DNA of 64,000 nt from Candidatus Bilophila faecipullorum (lineage in GTDB: Bacteria; Desulfobacterota; Desulfovibrionia; Desulfovibrionales; Desulfovibrionaceae): the NCBI GenBank assembly GCA_944326695.1, contig CALVEZ010000013.1, forward strand, positions 16,984-80,983, written 5' to 3'. A model generated the notes under the pieces. The model searched no databases and had not been told where the DNA came from. It saw only the letters and a program-made list of their open reading frames with translations. Of the stretch, positions 1 to 6,933 are shown in pieces. The translations under genes were made by a program, and so were the position numbers. The number at the start of each line of letters is the position of its first letter. The stretch's first letter is position 1.

Positions 1-1
1 A

Positions 2-976
2 CTCAGTCCGGCCGGGCTTCTGTTGGCTTTTGCGAGCTGCGGTGCTGTTCCGGGGTTTTGCGAAGCTGCATGGATGGCCGGACGTTCCGCTATGGGACGG
101 AGGCCCAAAGACAGGGAAATCGGCCTCATGCTTCGGCTGCTTCCGCCTGCGCTTTCCCTGCTTTCAGAACATCCCGGCATTGTGGATGATATCGCTGACG
201 AGGTTGCTTCATCATACAACGGAGAATTTGAATTGCCTGCACGCCGCATGTTGATTCTGCGAGTCATTCGACCCATTGCGGAATTTCGAGTCCTACTGGA
301 CGGTCTGGAGAAAAACGCGGAGTTCGGGCAGCCGCACGAACGGGAGGTTCCCGAAGATTTCCTGGGGATGATGGATACCGTGCTGCCCGGAGTCGCCGAC
401 AGGTTTCCCCGATTCAGCCAGCTGGAGTTCGTGGATGGATACGGTAATACGAAAGTTACAACGCCGTATCATCTCCGGGCATCCAGCGCGCTGGGGAAAA
501 TATTCAAGGGAGGAGCCGTATTGGGAGCCGGGGCCCTGGCGCTCGGCAGCATCGGGGCGCTTCTCTATGAGAGAGGGCTTGCGAACAGGTTGCTTTACGC
601 CACAGCAGCCGCGGTTCCTGCCGCGACGCTTGCCAGTCTTGGCTTGAAAAGGGACGGGCCTCTGGTGGTATCCACCCGAGGTGTGGAAGTTCCGGGCAAG
701 ACGTTGCTTTCGGCTTGGGGAACGACGAAGACGGCAGGGAAGATGAGCGTCCTCACTGCTGCGGGGATGTTTGCCCCGGCCGGGCTGGCACTTGATTATG
801 GGTACAACTGGTGGCGATACGGTCGCAGGGGGATCCATCCGGAGAGCGAACTCGGATCCGTCGGGCGGGTACTACATAGAGCCGGCAAATATTCTCTGGA
901 GCATCCCTTTGTAGCAACTATGGCGGGCGGAACACTAGGCGCGCTGCTCGCAAAAGGAAGAAGGGCACAGATATGA
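2..976 (+). CDS. Gly/Ala-rich membrane-active phage protein, possibly 5'-truncated
   Basis: Not recognised. The frame is open to the left window edge; the first usable start is TTG at 23 and ATG codons follow inside, so the true start may lie outside. The N-terminal half is soluble and helical. The C-terminal half has several Gly/Ala-rich hydrophobic stretches (about residues 160-185, 193-210, 245-262 and 295-311) that could insert in a membrane or be ejected with the DNA. The stop overlaps the ATG of the endolysin by four bases, so the two are translationally coupled. Possible roles are a lysis-associated membrane protein or an internal virion protein. Confidence 0.6.
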   Translation, partial: LSPAGLLLAFASCGAVPGFCEAAWMAGRSAMGRRPKDREIGLMLRLLPPALSLLSEHPGIVDDIADEVASSYNGEFELPARRMLILRVIRPIAEFRVLLDGLEKNAEFGQPHEREVPEDFLGMMDTVLPGVADRFPRFSQLEFVDGYGNTKVTTPYHLRASSALGKIFKGGAVLGAGALALGSIGALLYERGLANRLLYATAAAVPAATLASLGLKRDGPLVVSTRGVEVPGKTLLSAWGTTKTAGKMSVLTAAGMFAPAGLALDYGYNWWRYGRRGIHPESELGSVGRVLHRAGKYSLEHPFVATMAGGTLGALLAKGRRAQI

Positions 977-1563
977 CGAAACGATTGAGTGAGCAGGATT
1001 ATACTGAGGCAGCCGAAAAGCTGGGTGTGGAAACCGCGCTCATCAAGGCTCTTGTAGAGGTAGAGTCGAGCGGGAGAGGTTTTCTTGAGGATGGCAGACC
1101 ACTGGTCATGTTTGAAGAACATGTGTTTTATAGCGAATTAAAGAAGGCAGGTCTGGATCCTGAAGTAGTGCTTTCGGACCATCCGGATATCTGCGCGCGG
1201 ACATTCGATGGTAAACGGGCACGCGGCCCGAAAACTGAATTGGCACAGCTTGAGAAGGCGAGAGCGATTCATGAAGAAGCGGCGCTCCGTTCCGCCTCGT
1301 GGGGGTTGTTCCAGATCATGGGGTTCAATTGCGCGGCCGCCGGTTTTGAAAACGTGACTGAATTCGTTGCTGCCATGGAAACTGGCGAGGGTGCACAGCT
1401 TCTTGCCTTTTGTCGGTTTTTGGGCAGCAACACGAGGATGCTTACGGCGTTGCGAGAAAAAGACTGGGCGCTTTTCGCCAAGTTATACAACGGAGCAGGT
1501 TATAAGACCCATGCCTATGATGAAAGATTGCGGGATGCCTATCTAAAAAACGGCGGAAAGTGA
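973..1563 (+). CDS. Phage endolysin, N-acetylmuramidase family (DUF3380)
   Basis: A 196-residue protein matching the N-acetylmuramidase (DUF3380) family over its length. An early Glu (E31, in VEVESSG) is in the position of the catalytic acid. The family blocks LVMFEEHVF (45-53), SASWGLFQIMG (107-117), an F-cRFLG block and YNGAGY near the C-terminus are all present. It should cleave the glycan of peptidoglycan during lysis. There is no signal peptide, so it would depend on a holin; the likely one is far away at 31617. It overlaps the upstream membrane-active gene by four bases and is followed at once by a strong terminator. Confidence 0.9.
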   Translation: MTKRLSEQDYTEAAEKLGVETALIKALVEVESSGRGFLEDGRPLVMFEEHVFYSELKKAGLDPEVVLSDHPDICARTFDGKRARGPKTELAQLEKARAIHEEAALRSASWGLFQIMGFNCAAAGFENVTEFVAAMETGEGAQLLAFCRFLGSNTRMLTALREKDWALFAKLYNGAGYKTHAYDERLRDAYLKNGGK

Positions 1564-1573
1564 TTTTTTCAGG

Positions 1574-1611
1574 ATTCCGGGACGCAGAATGAACCGTCCC
1601 GGAATTTTTTT
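1574..1611 (+). terminator. Intrinsic terminator after the endolysin
   Basis: Perfect 11-bp stem (1574-1584 with 1595-1605), 10-nt loop and a T run. It closes the endolysin transcript before the oppositely oriented gene. Confidence 0.9.
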
Positions 1612-1617
1612 ACGGCA

Positions 1618-1794
1618 TTACCATCTGAGGCCGTATTTTCGGTCAACGCCCCTCAGGTATCCATCCTCGTCCAGTACGCGTCTGTCTTCCCACCAGTTCA
1701 GTCCGGTAGCTTCAAGCGCCCACGAGAAAACCCAGATTGCCGCGGAGCAGAACACCATCGCCTTCCAGGGGAATTCTTCATTCTGTTTTTCCAT
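1618..1794 (-). CDS. Small single-pass membrane protein, reversed within the virion cluster
   Basis: Not recognised. Encodes 58 residues: a short polar N-terminus, one hydrophobic segment (about residues 10-28, KAMVFCSAAIWVFSW) and a charged, Trp-rich tail. The ATG is preceded on the minus strand by AAGGA and GAGG (4 nt from the start), so translation is plausible. It runs against every neighbour, converging on the endolysin terminator, and shares a 177-bp divergent interval with the 1972 gene. It could be a superinfection-exclusion, lysogenic-conversion or spanin-like protein; nothing distinguishes these. Confidence 0.55.
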   Translation of the reverse strand: MEKQNEEFPWKAMVFCSAAIWVFSWALEATGLNWWEDRRVLDEDGYLRGVDRKYGLRW

Positions 1795-1971
1795 ACAACC
1801 TCGCGTCCTTAATGGTTTCGGGACACGTTTGATTTTACAGGAAGGCACAGTTCCGCACAATCTTATAACATGGCGTGAGAAAAATTTCTTTTCCGAGCTT
1901 CTTGAACGTGCATTCGGCCACTCCGCAATATTGGGTGTTGATTCAGCCCATATACATATGGAGGTTATGCC

Positions 1972-2787
1972 ATGGCGGAAAAAAAGAGGCCTACTCTTTC
2001 GGACCTTTTGAAAAAGTTTGCCGAGGCGGGTGAGGCACCGGAACTTTCCGAAGAAGAATTGGCCGCACAGCAGGCGGCAGAGCAGGCAGCCGTTCAGGTT
2101 CCCCCGTCTTCCGCTCCAGATGGAGGTACATCCGCCGGGGAAGTGGCGGAGGCGGCTGCCCAGGCTGCGGCAAGCGAGGAACAGGCAGTCGATGCCGGGC
2201 AGGCTCTTTGTGATATCGCCCAACAATACATTGACGAACACAATGAAGCTCTGGGCAAGGAAGCGCAGATTTTCGGCGAAATCTTTGCGCGAGCAGCCGT
2301 CAGCGAAATGCGCAGTCAAGCGGGGCAGACTGAAGATGAACTTCTACGGCAGAAGTGCGCATCGGTTTATGAAGATGCCTATGCCGTGACAATGCGCAAG
2401 CTGGCGGATGAAGGCGCAGGAGAAGGGGAAGTTTCCCCCGATGTTCTTCAGGCACTCTTGGCCTCTGGAGACAGTTCTGGAGGGGAAACAGGAGAAATAT
2501 CTTCCACTGGTCATGATTCACCGGAAGAGGGCATCTCCCCCGAAGAGGAGCGGGAAGTGTCTGAGGCTGTCTATAACGCTGTCCTTCGGCAAATGGAGGA
2601 TGCGGATCCCGAAGGGGACGAGGATGCTCTCTCTCCGGGGCATGAAGAAACACTCGCCCAGTCCGCATACGATGCGGTGATGCGTCAGCTTTCCGAAGAG
2701 GAGTCCGATGAAGAGGAAGACGGCATCGACTATCCGGCTGTGACCGATAATGCCTATCGGGCGGCAATGGCAGAAGTGGGAGCATGA
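1972..2787 (+). CDS. Acidic repeat protein of the head module, scaffold candidate
   Basis: Not recognised by family. A 271-residue, very acidic protein with a lysine-rich start, an Ala/Gln/Glu-rich helical region (about 20-75), and a helical motif of the form AYxAxMRQL repeated four times (about residues 128-144, 200-214, 225-239, 253-268), separated by acidic Ser/Gly linkers. It lies two small genes and a decoration-like gene before the capsid gene, so a scaffolding or head-associated role is inferred. GGAGG sits 12 nt before the ATG. Acidity and repeats fit a scaffold or internal head protein; no protease domain is evident. Confidence 0.7.
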   Translation: MAEKKRPTLSDLLKKFAEAGEAPELSEEELAAQQAAEQAAVQVPPSSAPDGGTSAGEVAEAAAQAAASEEQAVDAGQALCDIAQQYIDEHNEALGKEAQIFGEIFARAAVSEMRSQAGQTEDELLRQKCASVYEDAYAVTMRKLADEGAGEGEVSPDVLQALLASGDSSGGETGEISSTGHDSPEEGISPEEEREVSEAVYNAVLRQMEDADPEGDEDALSPGHEETLAQSAYDAVMRQLSEEESDEEEDGIDYPAVTDNAYRAAMAEVGA

Positions 2788-2788
2788 T

Positions 2789-2947
2789 ATGACGGATGCG
2801 CAGTTCAAGGAGGTCAAGGAACTTTGTCGTCGTGCAGCGATCGTATTCCGCTCTGCCGCTGTTGAAAAACTGGAAAAAAATGCATCGGATAAACGCCGTT
2901 TCCATGTGGACTTGAACAGGCTCCGGAGTCTCAAGTGTCATCACTGA
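2789..2947 (+). CDS. Small helical phage protein, first of three look-alikes
   Basis: Encodes 52 residues beginning MTDAQFKEVKELCRRAA; the start is one base after the preceding stop. The N-terminal pattern (Thr, a Phe four to five residues later, then a Leu/Ala heptad) recurs in the next two small genes. The C-terminus is basic. No family recognised; the position suggests a head or assembly role. Confidence 0.6.
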   Translation: MTDAQFKEVKELCRRAAIVFRSAAVEKLEKNASDKRRFHVDLNRLRSLKCHH

Positions 2948-3123
2948 CCGAGTCGGATTTTCAGGAAAAATTTCGTGCCATGGCAGAGCATCTGTACAAG
3001 CTTGCCTCCATACAGGTGGAGCGGGAAACGGCTCCTGTTGTTGAGGAACTTGATCCTTCCTGTGTGAAGGACTTTCTGCTGTTTTTCCACAATCAGAATC
3101 AGCGAGAATCACATGACTCATAA
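2935..3123 (+). CDS. Small helical phage protein, second of three look-alikes
   Basis: Encodes 62 residues from a GTG start that overlaps the previous gene by 13 bases. The N-terminus, LTESDFQEKFRAMAEHLYKLA, lines up with those of the flanking small proteins. It overlaps the next gene by 11 bases, which fits translational coupling. Function unknown. Confidence 0.6.
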   Translation: MSSLTESDFQEKFRAMAEHLYKLASIQVERETAPVVEELDPSCVKDFLLFFHNQNQRESHDS

Positions 3124-3319
3124 AGAATTTCAGGGGGAGTTGATAAAGCTGGCCGAGAGCTTCGAACGTTTGGCAGACGATATGGAGGCGACCCAGAGCA
3201 AGACGGCCTTTGACGCCTCTTCACGGCGGTTTTCTCCCAGTTCGGAATATGGCCGACTTGACGCCGCTCCGGGGCGCGGCGAGCTTGATCCCCTTACTCA
3301 GTTCGCTCTTGGTTACTAA
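3113..3319 (+). CDS. Small helical phage protein, third of three look-alikes
   Basis: Encodes 68 residues starting MTHKEFQGELIKLAESF, again with a Thr/Phe/Leu/Ala amphipathic helix, followed by a Ser/Arg-rich extended tail ending in FALGY. It precedes the decoration-like gene by 19 bp. Possibly a minor head protein or assembly factor; no family recognised. Confidence 0.6.
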   Translation: MTHKEFQGELIKLAESFERLADDMEATQSKTAFDASSRRFSPSSEYGRLDAAPGRGELDPLTQFALGY

Positions 3320-3338
3320 GCTACAGTAGAGGTTACGC

Positions 3339-3764
3339 ATGTACAATATCAGAAAGGGCTGGCCCTGTGACGGAGCGCTGGATGAAACACTTGTCCCCGC
3401 AGCTCCGAAAACCATTACCAATGGGATGCTTGCCGCGATCAACACATCTGGAAAGCTGGAGAAAGCCAACCTTACCGCCGCGGCAGCCGCAACGGATCCC
3501 ATAATCGGCATTGTTATCGGTGTGGACAAGATGAGCGGCAAATGTACCCTGCTCATGAGTGACTGCATTATTGAAATGGATTCCGAACACTTCGCGACGG
3601 ATACCTACACGCCGAATATGTCTCTCACGGTTAAAGATGGTAAATTTGCCAAAGCGACGACGGAAACTGTGATAGGGCGTGTACTGTCCTATGATGCCGT
3701 CAATCAGATGCTCCGCGTCCTGAAGTTTTCCGCGGGGATCATGCCCGCCGTCAGCGCTGAGTAG
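3339..3764 (+). CDS. Head decoration / capsid-stabilising protein candidate
   Basis: Encodes 141 residues, beta-rich, with a conserved-looking N-terminus (GWPCDGAL) and repeated turns such as IIGIVIGVD and TYTPNMSLTVKDGKF, in the style of small beta-barrel or beta-tulip decoration proteins (lambda gpD, SHP type). It sits directly before the major capsid gene, the usual place for such genes. The call rests on position, size and fold style, not on a diagnostic motif. Confidence 0.6.
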   Translation: MYNIRKGWPCDGALDETLVPAAPKTITNGMLAAINTSGKLEKANLTAAAAATDPIIGIVIGVDKMSGKCTLLMSDCIIEMDSEHFATDTYTPNMSLTVKDGKFAKATTETVIGRVLSYDAVNQMLRVLKFSAGIMPAVSAE

Positions 3765-3775
3765 GAGGATAAGGG

Positions 3776-4687
3776 ATGAACATTGAAACCAGCACCATCA
3801 GCGCCGAACTTTTAAACACAGCTTTTGTCGACAAGGTCTGCGGCGGACTGGAAAAGGAAGCTGCCGAAGCAGGTTCCCGGTACATCAGGCAGAAACTGTA
3901 TGAAGACGGTATCCTGCGCCGCCTTTTTCCGCCTCGTACCGTCACAGCTGAAGAGCTGGACAAGGATACCGACAGCGATATTCCCAGCATTATCAGTGAA
4001 ATTGAACCGGATGCATCGAAAGCGACATATGTGCCTTTCAAGGGAACCGGGGAACACAGGTATTTTGAGGGAAAAAGCTTCCGCATCTACTTCGGCAAGG
4101 TGGAGTCGGAGAGGATGAGCAAGAACAAGTTCGAGCTGCTCACCTATAAGATGCCGATTACCCAATGGCTGCAGGAAAATCAGGTCAAAGCCGTGCAGCA
4201 GGAGGAAGATGGCCTTTTCATCCAGACGCTTGGCGATATTCTCACTGTGGATGCGAGTCAGAAGATTACGGTATCCGCCGGAGCGACAGATTTCAAACAG
4301 ACATTCATTGCCGGCATGAAGGCATTGACAAGCAGACGTCTCCCTCAGGGGAAAGTCCTTATGCATAAGAATACCTTCATAGACTCCCTGGCGCTCAAGA
4401 CCGAAGATATCGGCTACAAGCCACAGGAGGAACGCTTCAACCGTGGTGTGGACGGTGAAGATTCCTTTCTTGGTGTGCCGGTGGTTACCACCATCAAGGA
4501 CGATCTCGTCAAGGAAAATGAAATGTACTTCTTTGCGCCGCAGGAGTACTTCATGCACAATTATTTGTTGCAGGATGCGACACTGTTCCTGGAAACACGC
4601 GCGGATATGATCCATTTTCATACGTACGAGGCACCGGGATGTGGTATTGGCAATACCGGAGCCTTCGTCAAAATCGTTATCGAATGA
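3776..4687 (+). CDS. Major capsid protein
   Basis: Encodes 303 residues with the character of an HK97-fold capsid subunit: a charged N-terminal arm (1-60), a region rich in Lys and aromatics resembling an E-loop (about 85-115), a long spine-helix region (135-185), and a C-terminal domain with alternating beta strands (PVVTTIKDDL, EMYFFAPQEYF). It is preceded by AGGAGG and follows the decoration-like gene by 11 bp. A terminator follows at 4714, fitting strong expression. Identity is inferred from location, size and sequence style. Confidence 0.75.
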   Translation: MNIETSTISAELLNTAFVDKVCGGLEKEAAEAGSRYIRQKLYEDGILRRLFPPRTVTAEELDKDTDSDIPSIISEIEPDASKATYVPFKGTGEHRYFEGKSFRIYFGKVESERMSKNKFELLTYKMPITQWLQENQVKAVQQEEDGLFIQTLGDILTVDASQKITVSAGATDFKQTFIAGMKALTSRRLPQGKVLMHKNTFIDSLALKTEDIGYKPQEERFNRGVDGEDSFLGVPVVTTIKDDLVKENEMYFFAPQEYFMHNYLLQDATLFLETRADMIHFHTYEAPGCGIGNTGAFVKIVIE

Positions 4688-4713
4688 TGCAAGCCTCTCT
4701 TGCGCTCAAAAAA

Positions 4714-4747
4714 TCCCGGGCAGGCTTTCTGACCGGGACTTTTTTGA
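4714..4747 (+). terminator. Terminator after the capsid gene
   Basis: Stem TCCCGG/CCGGGA (4714-4719 with 4733-4738) is extended inside by CAG/CTG across one mismatch and followed by a seven-T run. It probably limits read-through from the highly expressed head genes. Confidence 0.75.
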
Positions 4748-4803
4748 ACTTCAGGACAGTATTCCCGCAATATTTCAGAGAAAATGAAAAGGGAGGAAAC
4801 GTC

Positions 4804-5067
4804 ATGCCTGTCAGAAACAACACGAAATCCACTATCGTCATCGGTCGGTTTACACTGTACGCAGGGGAGCGTCTGCCGGAAGTTCCCCGTTCGGAACAGG
4901 AGGAAGCCGGCATACAGCGGATGTTGAAAGCCGGTCTTCTCATTGAGGAAGAAAGTTCTCCCGCCGTTACTGCGGCAAGTCCACAACCGGAAAAGGAATC
5001 CGAACTTGTTGAAGAAGAGCAGACTGATGCTCCTTCAGGGAGAAAACGCGGCAGGAAGGCAGGCTAG
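4804..5067 (+). CDS. Small neck-region protein with acidic/basic tail
   Basis: Encodes 87 residues; ATG chosen because GGGAGG lies just upstream. A compact N-terminal half (STIVIGRFTLYAGERLPEV and a following helix) resembles short head-tail joining or Mu gp35-like proteins. It is followed by an acidic Glu/Pro region and a basic terminus (GRKRGRKAG). The terminus could bind DNA. Function not certain; it begins the neck gene cluster after the capsid. Confidence 0.55.
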   Translation: MPVRNNTKSTIVIGRFTLYAGERLPEVPRSEQEEAGIQRMLKAGLLIEEESSPAVTAASPQPEKESELVEEEQTDAPSGRKRGRKAG

Positions 5068-5068
5068 C

Positions 5069-5512
5069 ATGGTCACATTGGAGGATATCCGTATCTATGC
5101 ACGCGACATTCCAGAATTGAATATTCTGCTTGAAGGCCGTCTGCAGTCTCCGGATGAGCTGGTCGAGTTGGCCATGCGTCTGGCGGCGGAAGATTTTAAT
5201 GCCACCCCTCCGTTGAGCGCTTATCGAGTGGAAGACTTTCCATCCGATACGGTCATGCTGTATGGCGTGCTCCACCATCTGGCCAATGCCGAGGCCGAGA
5301 GGCAGCTGCGCAACCAGGTGACCTATAATGCCCAGGGGCTTAATGCGGGAATCGATGACAAATATCCGCAGTATGCACAGCTGGCTGCCTACTACAAGCA
5401 GCTTTTCGAACAGAAGATTCGTGAGCACAAGGTGTACAGTAACTATGCATCGTGCTGGGGCGGCGTGGATTCTCCTTATTCCGCGCTCAATGAGTACGAT
5501 TTTCGGGAGTAG
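5069..5512 (+). CDS. Head completion / neck protein candidate
   Basis: Encodes 147 residues starting MVTLEDIRIYARDIPELN, one base after the preceding stop. Largely helical, with an aromatic-rich C-terminus (YSNYASCWGGVDSPYSALNEYDF). Size and position between capsid and sheath fit an adaptor or head-closure protein. The next gene's ATG begins three bases after its stop codon. Confidence 0.55.
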   Translation: MVTLEDIRIYARDIPELNILLEGRLQSPDELVELAMRLAAEDFNATPPLSAYRVEDFPSDTVMLYGVLHHLANAEAERQLRNQVTYNAQGLNAGIDDKYPQYAQLAAYYKQLFEQKIREHKVYSNYASCWGGVDSPYSALNEYDFRE

Positions 5513-5514
5513 TG

Positions 5515-6081
5515 ATGCGTACCGAGATTGACGGGACTGTGGCTTTCGGGCCGCCGCGTCCTAAAGTGACTACTGATTACACCTCGTTCAGTACGCCGGA
5601 TTATCTGACGGGATATGCCCGAAAGATTCTGCGTGACCTCGTCAAGGTGGCACGAATGTATAACGGCAGGCTGCTCAAACTGTACCGCCCGGCAGGGGAG
5701 AAGCGCTGTCCCAACTGCACGGATTCAATTACGGGAGAGATTCTGCTTGGTAATTGCCGTATCTGCCGGGGAACGGGAAAAGCGTTAGCGTGGGAACCTG
5801 CTGGAGATTTTTGGTCACTCGTGGATTTTGGCCAGAAGTTTCGTATGGCCTCGGATAACGGCGCCATGGAGAACCCCGGTGTACGGGAACAGGTCACTAT
5901 TTTGGGTGCCCCTCTTATGAAGGATCAACATCTGGTCATCTTTGTGGAGACAAAGGAAGTCTATAAGATATACGACTCAGAGCCTCACATTGTGGCCATG
6001 CGCGGTGAAGTCATTTCCCAGATTGCAAGTGTTTCCAGGATTTCGCCGGGTTTTCCCGAATATGGGCTGATAGACTGGTGA
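5515..6081 (+). CDS. Neck protein with a four-cysteine zinc ribbon
   Basis: Encodes 188 residues (a GTG directly before the ATG could also start it). The central part carries CPNC (about residues 65-68) and CRIC (about 84-87), a typical zinc-ribbon knuckle pair, followed by GTGKA. The C-terminal half is beta-rich (VTILGAPLMKDQHLVIFVETKEV). It lies between head-completion and tail-completion candidates, so a connector or tail-terminator-associated structural role is inferred; zinc would stabilise the fold. No known family was assigned. Confidence 0.6.
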   Translation: MRTEIDGTVAFGPPRPKVTTDYTSFSTPDYLTGYARKILRDLVKVARMYNGRLLKLYRPAGEKRCPNCTDSITGEILLGNCRICRGTGKALAWEPAGDFWSLVDFGQKFRMASDNGAMENPGVREQVTILGAPLMKDQHLVIFVETKEVYKIYDSEPHIVAMRGEVISQIASVSRISPGFPEYGLIDW

Positions 6082-6084
6082 ATT

Positions 6085-6717
6085 ATGACGGGAACCATAG
6101 TAACAGATGCGGTATATACTCCGCAAAAGCCTCTCGGAAATACCCTTACGCCCCAGGGGACTCCCATGCACGTCGCACAGGCGTTTATCGCTCTGCAGCG
6201 GCAGTGTTTTTCCGACCTTCCGGAAGAGCATCCTTTCCGTTTTGTCCCTGATGACTTCGAGCGGACGGGGGTTTTGTTTGATACCTCCTACAACAAGGAT
6301 TCCGAGGCGGTGGGGAAGAAACCTCTCATTGTGGTAACACGGGGAGCCCAATCGACGTCCCCCATCATGTACCGGGATATCGGTTCCATGGATCCGCGGA
6401 CAGGCCATTCGTTCAACAGTGGTATTGTCGCTTCCTCAGTGATGGCTCACATCATCGGTCGGAGCAGGGGAGAGGTGGATCTGCTTGGCCAGCATGTATT
6501 TGGTTTTTGTATGATGTCCAGGATAGCTCTGCCGAAGTTGCTGGGTGTTCATATGGTTGAGTCCATCGCACTTACCGAGCCAGTGCGTTTCGAACAGGAC
6601 GATGCGATGTACGCCACACTGCTTACTGTGTCATATTCCATGCAGTTCATCTGGACAAGGCTCAACAGTGAGACACGGAGCTTGACTGGAGTAGCTATCC
6701 ATTTTCAGGAAACGTAA
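6085..6717 (+). CDS. Tail completion / neck protein candidate
   Basis: Encodes 210 residues, three bases after the previous stop. It contains beta segments (PLIVVTRGAQS, LLTVSYSMQFIWTR) and a glycine- and serine-rich centre. It is the last gene before the sheath, where tail-terminator or sheath-terminator proteins usually lie. Function inferred from position only. Confidence 0.5.
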   Translation: MTGTIVTDAVYTPQKPLGNTLTPQGTPMHVAQAFIALQRQCFSDLPEEHPFRFVPDDFERTGVLFDTSYNKDSEAVGKKPLIVVTRGAQSTSPIMYRDIGSMDPRTGHSFNSGIVASSVMAHIIGRSRGEVDLLGQHVFGFCMMSRIALPKLLGVHMVESIALTEPVRFEQDDAMYATLLTVSYSMQFIWTRLNSETRSLTGVAIHFQET

Positions 6718-6739
6718 GACCCCGATAGGGAAAGGGGAA

Positions 6740-6822
6740 CTCTACCGGGGTGGGAGGGAGGCTCTATATCGACATCTGTACCTGCTGAACATATGTCGAT
6801 GGATGGGGTAGAGCCTTTTTTC
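6740..6822 (+). promoter_or_regulatory. Terminator-like hairpin with a competing alternative stem before the sheath gene
   Basis: A two-part hairpin (GGCTCTA/TAGAGCC at 6760-6766 and 6809-6815; ATCGACAT/ATGTCGAT at 6768-6775 and 6793-6800) ends in a T run. The upstream CTCTACC (6740-6746) can pair with GGTAGAG (6807-6813), which would break the outer stem. This is a normal terminator, or an attenuator-like switch, in front of the tail operon. Confidence 0.65.
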
Positions 6823-6933
6823 TTTTAACCTGCCTTTATTGAAAGATCAACATTGTGAACTGAAAGCAAAAGATACCGCAATATTGCTGTTGAATATGCG
6901 AAGAACCGCATGTTTGAAAACAGGCAGGTACTT

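Noticed and set aside
1864..1869. TATAAC as the -10 of the head operon
   Set aside because: No matching -35 at proper spacing (the nearest TTGATT is 29 bp away), so no promoter is called.
1589..2011. Plus-strand frame over the reversed small gene
   Set aside because: Starts inside the terminator hairpin, has no RBS, and overlaps the start of the supported 1972 gene.
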